A DNA stretch of 64,000 nt. Source: Luteimonas sp. YGD11-2. Its GTDB lineage: Bacteria; Pseudomonadota; Gammaproteobacteria; Xanthomonadales; Xanthomonadaceae. The notes beneath the pieces are model-generated. The model did no database searches, was not told the origin of the DNA, and worked only from the letters and a program-made list of their open reading frames with translations. Position 1 is the stretch's first letter, and each line of letters starts with the position of its first letter. The DNA is taken from positions 2,914,001-2,978,000 of the forward strand of contig NZ_CP035376.1 in the NCBI RefSeq assembly GCF_004118975.1, read 5' to 3'. Positions 35,906 to 44,583 of the stretch are shown in pieces. Position numbers and translations under genes: made by a program.

Positions 35906-38383
35906 TCAGAAGTGCTTGGCCAAGGACAGGCTGACGAAGCGCCCTATCGCCGAGTAGTTCGTCGAGTCGTACGGGACGTGGAGGCTGCCCGTGGGCACAT
36001 GCAGGGGTGGTTGGCGGTTGAACAGGTTCTGGGCCGACAGCGAGATCTCGGCACCCGCGAGCAGGCCGGCAGGGGCGGCGCTTGCATAACGCAGCGTGGC
36101 ATCCAACGTGGTGAACGAACCGGTCTTCCGCCCGTCGGCCGTGTTGGTGACGCCACTCGTATAGTTGCCGAACAGTGACAGCGAAAGCGTGTCCCGGCTC
36201 CACACCCCACCCAGGCGACCGCTCACCCGGGCCGGGTTGAACAGCGTGCCGGCCACGTCGAAGGATGGCTCCAGCGGGCTCGTCTTCTGCGTACTGTCCA
36301 GCCACGAGACCGAGCCGCGAAGGGATAGCCTGCCGTCACCCAGTTCCATGGCGTAGGAACCGGACAGATCGAACCCTTCGATCTGCTGTTCGGCCACGTT
36401 GGTGTAGCCGTACCGCACGATGGCCGCCACGGCGGCCGGATCGTAGGGTGCGCCCGTGCCGTTGAAGAAGTTCTGCGCGTTGGCGATGACCTCCGCCAAC
36501 TGGGCTTCCGTGGGCGCGTAATCCACGAAGGGCGCGTAATTGGGATCCGCCAAGGCCCTCGCCGCGTTGGTGATTGGCTGCACAACGCGGTCCACATAGG
36601 CGATGCGGAACCAGGTCAGCTCGGCCTGCAGTCCCGGCACCGATTCCGGGTGGAACACCGCCGACACCGTACGCGTGCGTGCGCGCTCGGCCTCCAGGTC
36701 GGGGTTGCCGCCGCCCTGGATCAGCACCGTCGCCGACGGCGCATAGCCGACGCCGCCCACGTACGCCGCCGGTACAAGCTGCGCCATCCGGCCGGCGTGC
36801 AGCTGGTACAGCGTGGGCGCCTTGTACGACTCGCCCCACGTACCCTTCAGGGTGAAGTCCGCGCTCGGGCCGTAGATCAGGCCCAGCTTCGGAGTATTCA
36901 CGCTGCCGAAGCTGTCGTAATCCTCGTAGCGCGCGGCGGCCGTCAGCTCCAGGCGACGCAGGCCCCTCATGGCATTGCCCTGCCCCACCAGCGGCACGCT
37001 GGCTTCGGCGTACGCGTAGCGGCTGGCCTCGTCCGCGTCGATGGTGGTGACGCTGGCCAAATGGTTCACGTGCCGGAACGCATTGCGGCGGTAGCCGACC
37101 CCGGTGGCCAACCTCATGTCGCCCGCCGGAAGTGCCAGCAACGGCCCTTCGGCGCCCACCTCATAGGACGAGTGCTCGTTGCAGAGGCACTCGTGGATGC
37201 GGGGCGTGGTGACTCCCGTGGCAACCGAAACGCCGAGGTTGAGGTTGTCCAGTTCGTCCTCGCCACGGCTGGCGCCGATCGACAATGTCCAATCGCCCGG
37301 CAGGAAGAACTCGATGCCTGGCGCCAGCAGCATGGCCGTCGTTTCGGGCGTGAGCCGGTTGTAGGTGGCGGCAGAGGTCTCGTAGTAGTGGCTGTAGGCC
37401 TGCCTGCGACGCGTGGCCAACGCATCCAGGCGCAACTCGGCCCACTGGCCGAGGGCATGGTGGAGGCTGAGCAGCCCGCTTTGCAGGTCGTTTCCGGGGT
37501 AGATGGTGGTCGGTGCGGGAAGGTGTGCGGTGTAGGGCCGCTGGTGGGCCTCGATGGGATCCGCAGAGACATCCTTGTATGTGGCGATCAGGCCGCCTCC
37601 CGACCACTCCGCGCCCGCAGTGACCGAGTAGTCGCGCGTGGCAAGGCCGCCATCGGCGGTACCGCCATAGCGGGCCCGTAGCGCCACACCGTCGAAGTAA
37701 CGCCGCAGAACCACATTGCCCACGCCACCCACTGCATCCGAGCCATAGATGGCCGAGGCGCCGTCGGGCACGATGTCGATCCGTTCCACCGCCTCCACGG
37801 GGATGGCCCCGATGTCCACGGCCTGCACGTAGCCGCCGTAGGACATGCGTCGCCCGTTGAGCAGGGTGAGCGAGGCATCCGGCCCAAGCCCGCGCAGGTT
37901 GAGGCTGGACCCACCCGTGAGGTTCTGGTTTGCCAAGCCGCCCGCACCGAGAGTTGCGCCAGCCGCCACGCCCGGGTTCTGCCCGCCGGAGAAGTTCTGC
38001 GGGACGCTACGGATCACCTCGCCCACATCGGCGAAACCTTCGGCCTGGATGCGGGCCGCATCGATCTCGACGACCGATGAGGCCACGGCCCCGCCCCGGA
38101 TGCGCGTGCCGGTGACCTGGATGGTGTCGAGCTGGATTGCGGCTTCTTGAGCCGCTCGCCGTGCGCTCGTGGCTTTCTCCTCTTCGGCCTGGTCCTCCGC
38201 CGTCTGGGCCGAGGCAGCACCCGCCATCAGCAGGAGTGCGACCGTGCTTGCGAGCACCGATCGCCGGCCGATCCGCACGCGTACCCGATCGCGTGGTGCC
38301 AGGCCGCCGCGAACTCCCGGAATTTCGCCCTTCCCCGGGCGACCCGCGCCCTGCCCTGCAACAACAGCCCTGTCGTTCAACAT
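35906..38383 (-). CDS. TonB-dependent outer-membrane receptor of the lasso cluster, 825 aa
   Basis: It has an extended basic N-region and signal peptide (VLASTVALLLMAGAASAQ), a TonB-box/plug region (IQLDTIQVTGTRIRGG, NLRGLGPDASLTLLNGRRM, VERIDIVPDGASAIYGSDAV) and a large beta-barrel ending ...RFVSLSLAKHF with terminal Phe. The start at 38383 has GGAGA seven bases upstream; an in-frame extension to 38578 overlaps the regulator's operator and is unlikely. It probably imports the lasso peptide for cleavage by the isopeptidase encoded directly after it, or recaptures it as a metal or nutrient carrier. Divergent from the first HTH gene. Confidence 0.9.
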   Translation of the reverse strand: MLNDRAVVAGQGAGRPGKGEIPGVRGGLAPRDRVRVRIGRRSVLASTVALLLMAGAASAQTAEDQAEEEKATSARRAAQEAAIQLDTIQVTGTRIRGGAVASSVVEIDAARIQAEGFADVGEVIRSVPQNFSGGQNPGVAAGATLGAGGLANQNLTGGSSLNLRGLGPDASLTLLNGRRMSYGGYVQAVDIGAIPVEAVERIDIVPDGASAIYGSDAVGGVGNVVLRRYFDGVALRARYGGTADGGLATRDYSVTAGAEWSGGGLIATYKDVSADPIEAHQRPYTAHLPAPTTIYPGNDLQSGLLSLHHALGQWAELRLDALATRRRQAYSHYYETSAATYNRLTPETTAMLLAPGIEFFLPGDWTLSIGASRGEDELDNLNLGVSVATGVTTPRIHECLCNEHSSYEVGAEGPLLALPAGDMRLATGVGYRRNAFRHVNHLASVTTIDADEASRYAYAEASVPLVGQGNAMRGLRRLELTAAARYEDYDSFGSVNTPKLGLIYGPSADFTLKGTWGESYKAPTLYQLHAGRMAQLVPAAYVGGVGYAPSATVLIQGGGNPDLEAERARTRTVSAVFHPESVPGLQAELTWFRIAYVDRVVQPITNAARALADPNYAPFVDYAPTEAQLAEVIANAQNFFNGTGAPYDPAAVAAIVRYGYTNVAEQQIEGFDLSGSYAMELGDGRLSLRGSVSWLDSTQKTSPLEPSFDVAGTLFNPARVSGRLGGVWSRDTLSLSLFGNYTSGVTNTADGRKTGSFTTLDATLRYASAAPAGLLAGAEISLSAQNLFNRQPPLHVPTGSLHVPYDSTNYSAIGRFVSLSLAKHF

Positions 38384-38499
38384 GCGATGTCTCCGGTTTA
38401 GAAGTGCTCGCCCCGGGGGCTTGGCCGCCCTGAGCCGGCCGAGCAGGAGCCCGGGCAAGGCAGACGTCTCGCCCGCCACACCGATGCGAGAGTAATACA

Positions 38500-38536
38500 C
38501 AGTAGACTTATAGTCTGTAGATTGCAATACAGTAGA
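38500..38536 (+). promoter_or_regulatory. C-box-like operator 1
   Basis: A 37-base element contains the palindrome GACTTATAGTC (38505-38515), flanked by CAGTAGA at both ends. It ends 17 bases before the first HTH gene. GACTNNNAGTC is the C-box known for controller proteins of type II restriction-modification systems. It lies between the divergent TonB receptor and HTH genes. Confidence 0.7.
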
Positions 38537-38552
38537 GGTGCAGGCTGGCCAC

Positions 38553-38825
38553 ATGACGCCAGAACCTGCCGATCCCACTGTTCCTGTCGTTCGCTGTCAC
38601 ATCGCGCAGAACGTCCGCCGGCTGCGGAAAGCCAAGGGCTTGAGCCAGGAAAAGCTCGGCGAGCTGGCCGAGTGCCACCGCACCTATGTGTCTCAGCTTG
38701 AGCGGTGCGTCACCAACATCTCTGTCGACCGCCTTGAGAAGTTCGCCCAGATCCTTGACGTGGAGTTCGTCGTGCTCATCTCAGAGCCCGAGGCGGATCC
38801 GAGAGGGGCGGACTCGTCTAAGTAG
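38553..38825 (+). CDS. Small XRE/Cro-type HTH regulator 1 (controller-protein-like), 90 aa
   Basis: The XRE helix-turn-helix is in residues about 15-75: IAQNVRRLRKAKGLSQEKLG, HRTYVSQLERCVTNIS and DRLEKFAQILDVEF. The HRTYVS.LER signature is typical of small autoregulatory controller proteins of restriction-modification systems and related repressors. The start ATG 38553 is 17 bases after a C-box-like operator. It is paralogous to the second regulator 113 bases downstream. It may control the restriction block, itself, or the divergent TonB receptor-isopeptidase operon. Confidence 0.85.
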   Translation: MTPEPADPTVPVVRCHIAQNVRRLRKAKGLSQEKLGELAECHRTYVSQLERCVTNISVDRLEKFAQILDVEFVVLISEPEADPRGADSSK

Positions 38826-38884
38826 ACGCCACCGAGCAGAGCGACCCTCAGGAAGCCGTCTTCCTGCACATGTAGATACATATG

Positions 38885-38921
38885 CAGTAGACGAATAGTC
38901 TGTAGAACGCGATGCAGTAGA
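38885..38921 (+). promoter_or_regulatory. C-box-like operator 2
   Basis: This element repeats operator 1 with few changes: CAGTAGAC, then GAATAGTCTGTAGA, then CAGTAGA. The central palindrome GACGAATAGTC is at 38890-38900. The distance from the end of the element to the start codon, 16-17 bases, is essentially the same as for operator 1. Duplication of operator and gene together is evident. Confidence 0.7.
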
Positions 38922-38937
38922 TGTTCACGCTGCGCGC

Positions 38938-39180
38938 ATGCCTCCCAAGCCTGCTGCGCCCGCTCCCGAAAGTGCACGAGACCGAGTCGCGGCCAATGTC
39001 CGCCGCCTGCGCAGAGCGAACGGCCTGAGCCAGGAAGGGCTCGCCGAAGTGGCGCAGTTCCACCGGACATACGTCTCGCAGCTGGAGCGATGCGTCACGA
39101 ACATCTCTATCGACGGGCTTGAGCGGCTGGCTCAAGCCTTGAACGTCGACATCACCGAACTCTTGCGGCCCTCTGCCTGA
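38938..39180 (+). CDS. Small XRE/Cro-type HTH regulator 2 (paralogue of regulator 1), 80 aa
   Basis: Residues 13-75 are an XRE helix-turn-helix (VAANVRRLRRANGLSQEGLA, HRTYVSQLERCVTNISIDGL, ERLAQALNVDITELLRPS) nearly identical in its core to the first regulator, including the unusual LERCVTNIS. The N-terminus and C-terminus differ. It has its own operator copy. Two tandem controllers with separate but similar operators could form a paired switch with cross-regulation, or one may be a recent duplicate. Confidence 0.85.
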   Translation: MPPKPAAPAPESARDRVAANVRRLRRANGLSQEGLAEVAQFHRTYVSQLERCVTNISIDGLERLAQALNVDITELLRPSA

Positions 39181-39529
39181 GAAGCGGCGGCGCTGCACGG
39201 TGCGCATCAGCACTACGCGCGGGCCGTCCGACGGGGCTCGGAGTTTTCCTACCAAGCGAAGCGGAGTGAACTGATACGAAGCGGCTACGGCATCTCGCAT
39301 CCTCAATCCTGCCAGCACCGCACGGACTCGGCACACGGAGAACCGGCGATCCACGGTCCTACCTGCCCCACAGGTCGACACGTCCTCGCCGCCGGAACCG
39401 CAGTCCTCCACCGTGCGGGCGCCACAAGGAGGGTGGCGCCGCTGGCGCCCCACTGCGCTGTCGGCCAATCTCGCCAGGGACCATCCCTTTCGGGGCGTTG
39501 GTCCAGAGCAAACTTTACGCCCAAGACAA
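39181..39529. other. Intergenic stretch with no recognisable gene
   Basis: About 350 bases between the second HTH gene and the convergent putative endonuclease gene. One frame reads a plausible-looking fragment (GSEFSYQAKRSELIRSGYGI near 39235-39295), but it has no start and no recognised family. Composition shifts here from GC-rich to the lower G+C of the following block. It may hold gene debris. Confidence 0.4.
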
Positions 39530-40579
39530 TCAATTGGGCTCGATGGGAGTTACTTGCTCCAGTTGAAACTCAACCAACGGTTCCGCGCGCCGAGCGCGCG
39601 CAATCTTGTGCATTGTTACGGGCGTTGCCCCAAGCACGCGGTCTACCATTGCGGCAAGAAAGCGACTTGGCATCAGCTCTTCCGGTGTCTCATCCAGCCG
39701 AATTCGCACCTTGGGCAGGCACTCAATGGTGTGCTCTAAGTCTTCATCGACCGACAGCACCTGCTCGCCATCAGGCTCCGCACCGGGCTCGTGCGTGACA
39801 TCCGGTGCGCCCTCGTCACCGTTATCTACCAGCGAAACACCGTCCGAATACTCCATCAGAACCAACGCTGTCGCATGGTAGGCGTCGTCTTCTTGCCCTA
39901 GCTTAGCTAACAGATCGAACAGCCACTCAGCGGTGGCCGGCTCCTTCTCTAGGATGTCCGATCGCAGTCCGAAGACGAAACCGAGAGCAGCAAGTGGATG
40001 GCGCAACCGCAGATTCTTCGCGTCCCCGTAGGATTCTTCGACTCGATTCGGCGCATTCTTCCCATATGAGGAATCCATGCGCTTCGTGGAGATGAGCAGC
40101 TCAGGGCCTGTTGCCCAATCACTGATGATGACATCGACCTGTTTCAGGTAGTTCTTTCCAAGGATAGTCGCACTTGAAGAGGTGACCCCCGAAATCGCCC
40201 CTTGACGTTCGATTCGAGCCCGCAGCAAGTCAGCCTCGCGCCTTGGCAGTTCGCTGAGGAGCCTGGCTACCGGGCCAGGCAGGATCCGCGGGTGCTTGGA
40301 CCGAGGCCATGTTTCATCCACACCAAACCCAGCGCGACGGAGCTCGTAGCTAATCCAGACGTCCAAGGCCAGCGCCGGCACACCGGACTGTGTATTCGCC
40401 TTTAGATGAAGCGGCACGCCAAGCAATAGGCAAAGCGTGTCGTAATCAGGCTCATAGCGACGACAGCCTTCACTATCCTTGACCCAAGGGTTCGACCGCA
40501 GCTCGCCTATCTCCACGCGCTCAATGATGCGATCGAAAATTGCCCACGCTTTGGCTTTCGTTGACGGCTCAGCGGCCAC
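39530..40579 (-). CDS. Putative type II restriction endonuclease, partner of the adjacent methyltransferase, 349 aa
   Basis: The gene follows the methyltransferase with an 11-base overlap. The product contains NYLKQVDVIISDWATGPELL then ISTKRMDSSYGKN near residues 145-175. This resembles a PD-(D/E)xK nuclease core (acidic residue, strand, then a lysine-bearing strand), though the spacing is not canonical. The stretch around residues 250-280 is acidic. An endonuclease is the natural partner for an orphan Eco57I-like methyltransferase. The family is not recognised with certainty; it could instead be an accessory specificity protein. Confidence 0.55.
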   Translation of the reverse strand: MAAEPSTKAKAWAIFDRIIERVEIGELRSNPWVKDSEGCRRYEPDYDTLCLLLGVPLHLKANTQSGVPALALDVWISYELRRAGFGVDETWPRSKHPRILPGPVARLLSELPRREADLLRARIERQGAISGVTSSSATILGKNYLKQVDVIISDWATGPELLISTKRMDSSYGKNAPNRVEESYGDAKNLRLRHPLAALGFVFGLRSDILEKEPATAEWLFDLLAKLGQEDDAYHATALVLMEYSDGVSLVDNGDEGAPDVTHEPGAEPDGEQVLSVDEDLEHTIECLPKVRIRLDETPEELMPSRFLAAMVDRVLGATPVTMHKIARARRAEPLVEFQLEQVTPIEPN

Positions 40580-42236
40580 TGCGAGACCTCACTTCCCGGC
40601 GACCAGCAAGCAGCTCCCTTGCAGCACGCAGTGTTTCCACTTGCCTAATCGGGAGCACCGAGCTATCAATTAGCAGAGCACGATCAACGTGTTTTACCGC
40701 ACCGAGCAGGTCACCCTCCTTTAACAACTTGGTTACCACGTGCTTGACCCTGCGCAATGCGGATGCGCGGGCCCGTACCAAGGTGCTCGAGGGCATGGCC
40801 CAGAGGTCCGCTTCTTTCGGTTCCAATTTCAGGATTCCGCCGCCATAGGCACGGCCCACCACTTCCGCATGCATCAACGTTACGGAATTCAGGCTCGCTA
40901 GTGGGAGCAGCTCTCGACCAATCTCCTGCTCAGCGGCCTTTAGATAGACCCCGTGAACAGAGTTCAGGTGGTAAGACTTGGCATCATTGGAAACCAACCG
41001 CGGCGTATCGGCGTTCATGCAGGTTAAAAGGAGATCTGCGGGTGGTAGAAGCGGAACTTGGTACCAGTTCTTACGCACCCGACATTTGTAGGCCGTGTCC
41101 ACACCAGTATGGCGCCCAGCCTCGATGTAGGCCAAGGCTGCTTTGGACGGCTTTGAACGAGGGTAGAAGAGCCGGGTGGAGTATCCGTCCCTGCCAAGCT
41201 TCGCCAATAGATCAGACGAAAGCGCCACTCCTCGCAAATGAGCGCTTCCGGGCGGCGATAGCGGTAGTAGCTCATCAGGTGGCAAGCCCAGCGTTCTGGC
41301 GCGGTGCGGTGAGATCGCGAAGTACTTGTTGTTGCCGGTGACGATCCCTAAGGTTGTGTCGCCCCAGCCCTCCAAGGGCACGAACTGGCCGCTGCTGAAA
41401 AGAGCATTAAGTAAATCGAGTGCATCGGGATCCACCAGACTATCGGTCCACTTACCCGCTGGATTTGTCGGGGTCCAGGCCTGCCCTCGCGTAATGGTCG
41501 CGAGAGTACTTGCATTTTTCGTCTGGCTGACTACAGCTCGCCCCGTGGGTGGTTCCCCGAACCCTTCGGCCAAGAGCAACACAACGTCTGCTTCGGCCTC
41601 GGGAAATACCTGCTCGGCAAACAGCACCAGTTGCACCTGCCGGAAGCGTTCGAAGAGAAATTGGCGGACGGGCGCCGCGTAGTTCACTGACAGCAGTTCA
41701 GCTGGTAATACGAGGCCAAGCCGCCCTCCTGGCTTAAGGAAAAGAGCAGAGTGCACGACGAAGGCCGCCCAGCTAGAAGCTAATCCGGAAAGCGCTACCC
41801 CGCCCCTCAGTGCGGCCTCCCGCGATTTCGTGCGTGCGTCGCCTGAAAAGTTCTGATAGCGGATATACGGCGGATTGCCGATTACCGCGTCATAGACTGG
41901 CTCGGGAGCGACATCGAAGAAATCGCATTGACGAATGTTCGCTTTGCCACCCGCCGCGTCAATGTGGCGCCGTGCGGCTTGCGCGCTAAGTGCGTGGATC
42001 TCGACTCCGTCGACTTCCGGCTGCGCGCCCTTCTTCCGGCCCAGCTTCGTGAGACGAGCGACCGCGGCGGTCAAGAATGCAGCGTCTCCTACAGACGGCT
42101 CCATCACCCGATCCGTACCGGCCTTGATAGCCCAATTCGCTACGAATTCTGTAATGGCCGACGGCGTGAAGAACGCACCCCGCGCTTTACGGAGTTCGGG
42201 TGTATCCACGTCCGACGTTAGAACAGCTGAGGCCAT
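40569..42236 (-). CDS. N6-adenine DNA methyltransferase (Eco57I/TaqI-like), 555 aa
   Basis: Motif X/I region: RGAFFTPSAITEFVANWAIK and VMEPSVGDAAFLTAA bind SAM. Motif IV is NPPY (AVIGNPPYIRYQNF, about residue 121), which marks adenine-N6 methylation. The C-terminal half (LGIVTGNNKYFAIS onward) resembles a target-recognition domain of TaqI/Eco57I-type enzymes. Start 42236 (MASAVLTSDVDTPELRKA) is favoured over upstream in-frame codons. It lies upstream of and overlaps the putative endonuclease gene, forming a restriction-modification unit. Codon use and G+C are lower than in the core genome. Confidence 0.85.
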   Translation of the reverse strand: MASAVLTSDVDTPELRKARGAFFTPSAITEFVANWAIKAGTDRVMEPSVGDAAFLTAAVARLTKLGRKKGAQPEVDGVEIHALSAQAARRHIDAAGGKANIRQCDFFDVAPEPVYDAVIGNPPYIRYQNFSGDARTKSREAALRGGVALSGLASSWAAFVVHSALFLKPGGRLGLVLPAELLSVNYAAPVRQFLFERFRQVQLVLFAEQVFPEAEADVVLLLAEGFGEPPTGRAVVSQTKNASTLATITRGQAWTPTNPAGKWTDSLVDPDALDLLNALFSSGQFVPLEGWGDTTLGIVTGNNKYFAISPHRARTLGLPPDELLPLSPPGSAHLRGVALSSDLLAKLGRDGYSTRLFYPRSKPSKAALAYIEAGRHTGVDTAYKCRVRKNWYQVPLLPPADLLLTCMNADTPRLVSNDAKSYHLNSVHGVYLKAAEQEIGRELLPLASLNSVTLMHAEVVGRAYGGGILKLEPKEADLWAMPSSTLVRARASALRRVKHVVTKLLKEGDLLGAVKHVDRALLIDSSVLPIRQVETLRAARELLAGRREVRSRSGR

Positions 42237-43000
42237 ACTGTATCCAAGGGATTGCGCACAACAGACCGCCACGAGGGAACGCCGGGGGGTCCCCTCTGGA
42301 AGAACGCATCGCTCATAGAAGTGCCGCGATCGTCTAGGCGGATCATCGTAGCCGGCTAGCCTACTCCCATCCACCACCCCCGACTCTCGAGCTTGGCACC
42401 ACTACCGCTACGCGTCGCCTGTGGTCGGAAGCCGTTTCAGATGACCCGAGATGGCTCACCCGGAGAGCCTGCCTGGAGAGCGACAGCGTCACATAGTCTG
42501 CGATCATCCCTCCAAGCTGTCGCGCGAGTTGAGATGCTAGCGAGCGGACGACCTGTTCTGGAGTGATGACGGCACCGGCCTCGCGGCGTTGCGTTGCGTG
42601 GCCTTTGATCCTTATCCGGCAGGACACAACAGTGAAGGAACTCGACGTGACCCAGATGCCATCGCCGCCGGTGGGTGCGGCTGCTCATCCCCCTCGTGCT
42701 GTTCGCACTACTGTTCTACACCGTATGCGGTTGTTCGGTCTGCCCAGCTGGCGCAGCCATCATTGCCGAGGGCTCCTTGAGCATTGGGCCCCAAGGAGGG
42801 TCGATGACGCTGCGGTGGACTGACGATCGGGCATCTCTTCGGCATCCACCGTCATCTTGGCGGCGCTCGACGCTTCATAACCAGTAGGCGCATCAGCCTC
42901 CGCCCCGCGGCGATTCAAGCGCCTACTCCCACAAAGGTGAACAAAGCTCAGACCGAGCGGGGCACTTGCGTTGGCGTCTCTAAGGCATATCATCGCGGCC
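42237..43000. other. 764-base intergenic region with only weak open frames
   Basis: No convincing gene is seen. Two weak candidates exist. One is a minus-strand 88-codon frame (42361-42627) with a balanced sequence (ITPEQVVRSLASQLARQLGG). The other is a plus-strand GTG frame at 42675-42887 that begins with a hydrophobic stretch (MRLLIPLVLFALLFYTVCGC) like a short lipoprotein signal. Neither has a good ribosome binding site or recognised family. Confidence 0.35.
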
Positions 43001-43225
43001 ATGAAGCGTTTTTTCGCCCAGTTCGTCACCTCGGCTAAGAACTCCGACACGTTCTATCGCGTGACAAAAGATGGGGCGCTCATGTTGGACCGGGACGCAT
43101 TGCTTCGCTCTGGCAAGATGGACAGACAGCTACAGGCTGCACGTGAACTTAAGAGCCAAGCTGTTCGTAAAAGCCGGGGCGTAGAAGTGTCGCACGAGGA
43201 TCTGAGGCGGATACGCCTTAGATGA
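43001..43225 (+). CDS. Hypothetical 74-aa basic protein, first gene of a two-gene operon
   Basis: The protein MKRFFAQFVTSAKNSDTFYR is followed by a charged helical part (LLRSGKMDRQLQAARELKSQ) and a basic end RRIRLR. No signal peptide or known domain. The stop overlaps the start of the following membrane protein gene in an ATGA arrangement, so the pair is co-translated. It may be a small partner or regulator of the membrane protein. Function unknown. Confidence 0.6.
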   Translation: MKRFFAQFVTSAKNSDTFYRVTKDGALMLDRDALLRSGKMDRQLQAARELKSQAVRKSRGVEVSHEDLRRIRLR

Positions 43226-44208
43226 CTAGCGTGGTTCTGCTTGCTGTGCTACTTGCAGCAGGCTGGTACTTTTATCGCCAATGGCGATACACGCGATTTG
43301 AAGCCCTCCATCATCCGGGCCATCCCCAGTACTTTGGCGCTGCACTCTGCGCGGTCTACTTGTTTGCGCTTAGCGCGGCCATACATGAGTTGGCTTCAAA
43401 AAACGGGCTCTACAGCGCGACCTTAGAAGGCGTCATAGCGCTTCTGCCCCTTGAACCAAGCGAGCGCCAAAGCGACGCCCAGCTACAATTGCATTTCGCG
43501 ATTACGCTTCTCTCGCTATTGTTCGCAGCTTTCCTCCCGTTGCTATTTAACGGTCCTTTGGTCAGGACGCCCTCGCTTGCGCAAATCATTGCCACCCGAC
43601 ACGGTGCAATAGATCCGCTTGAGAGCCTCGCCATCAAGTGCGAAGAGGAGGGAACGCTATGTGCGTTAACCCTCGACAATGGAAAATTTTACGCCGGCCT
43701 GCTCGAAGCATTCACCTCCCCCCAAATCGGAAAAGAGTGGATTGCGATTACACCTATAGCATCTGGATTTAGGGATGACCACAAAGCGCTGCAGCTTACT
43801 ACCTTCTACGACATCGCACTTCCTGACGATACAACAGCCGAAATCTTTCGCGTCGTGATCTCTACCAAACAGATCGTCACCGCCCAATCTTTTGATTTAG
43901 CGCTCTATCAGGAATTCAAGCGGCCCAAAATCGACTTCGAGGGGGTTGCCCACGCCCGGGACTTCGTAAGCCCTCAAGTTAATGAGCGGCGAAGCGACAA
44001 CCATTCGACACTCAATACAGCGCGCTACTTGCTCTATCTTTGCCTCCCGGCCCTAACGTTGGCCGCCCCCTTCGCTGCAATTAAGTCAAGTATCGCCGGT
44101 TATGCCTTCATCCTAGCTGCTGGTGCTTCTGCGAAGATTGCCGAGGCGCTTCCACTTCGGCGCATGAGCTGGCGCTGGAACACGAGACGGTATTATTCGC
44201 AGCCGTAG
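43222..44208 (+). CDS. Hypothetical membrane protein, 328 aa
   Basis: Predicted transmembrane helices lie at about 2-20, 38-56, 92-112 and 268-295. A soluble central region of about 150 residues (ATRHGAIDPLESLAIKCEEE, TAEIFRVVISTKQIVTAQSF) lies between helices 3 and 4. The central part may be a beta-rich domain facing the cytoplasm. It is coupled to the 74-residue gene upstream and lies in the low-G+C defence-like part of the island. A role as a membrane effector of a defence pair is possible but unproven. Confidence 0.65.
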   Translation: MTSVVLLAVLLAAGWYFYRQWRYTRFEALHHPGHPQYFGAALCAVYLFALSAAIHELASKNGLYSATLEGVIALLPLEPSERQSDAQLQLHFAITLLSLLFAAFLPLLFNGPLVRTPSLAQIIATRHGAIDPLESLAIKCEEEGTLCALTLDNGKFYAGLLEAFTSPQIGKEWIAITPIASGFRDDHKALQLTTFYDIALPDDTTAEIFRVVISTKQIVTAQSFDLALYQEFKRPKIDFEGVAHARDFVSPQVNERRSDNHSTLNTARYLLYLCLPALTLAAPFAAIKSSIAGYAFILAAGASAKIAEALPLRRMSWRWNTRRYYSQP

Positions 44209-44583
44209 CGTTTCGGGAAGCGTGTAGCATCTCTCCGCGCGCTCTCGGCATTGAAGCTGTGCTGGACGAGTTCGTCGCCAGGGTCGACCGCTACGACAGG
44301 CGTGCACCACGCATGACCTACAGACGCTGCAGCAGCTGCAGAAGCTTTCGCACATGAAAGCTCGGAGCCCGCGACCGCCCAAGCGCGCAAGCAACTTCCG
44401 GTATACAGCCGGAGGGTGTTCCTAGTGAGGTGGAGCAGTGGCTATAAAAAGGGTTTCTGCCGCAAGGGCCGCATCACCGGAAGCCGGCCGGGGCCGAAAC
44501 GCCTACGCGATGGAAGTGGTGCTACGCAAGCAGCAGCCAGCCCGGCGCATGTCTGCATGATCCATTCTCACCGCCGCAGCCGA
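44209..44583. other. 375-base intergenic region, nothing recognised
   Basis: No gene, repeat or terminator with a T-run was found between the membrane protein gene and the convergent helicase gene. Short frames here lack ribosome binding sites and sensible composition. Confidence 0.4.

Noticed and set aside
38848..39468. 206-codon minus-strand frame across the second HTH gene
   Set aside because: It runs through the clear plus-strand XRE gene and has no start context or domain.
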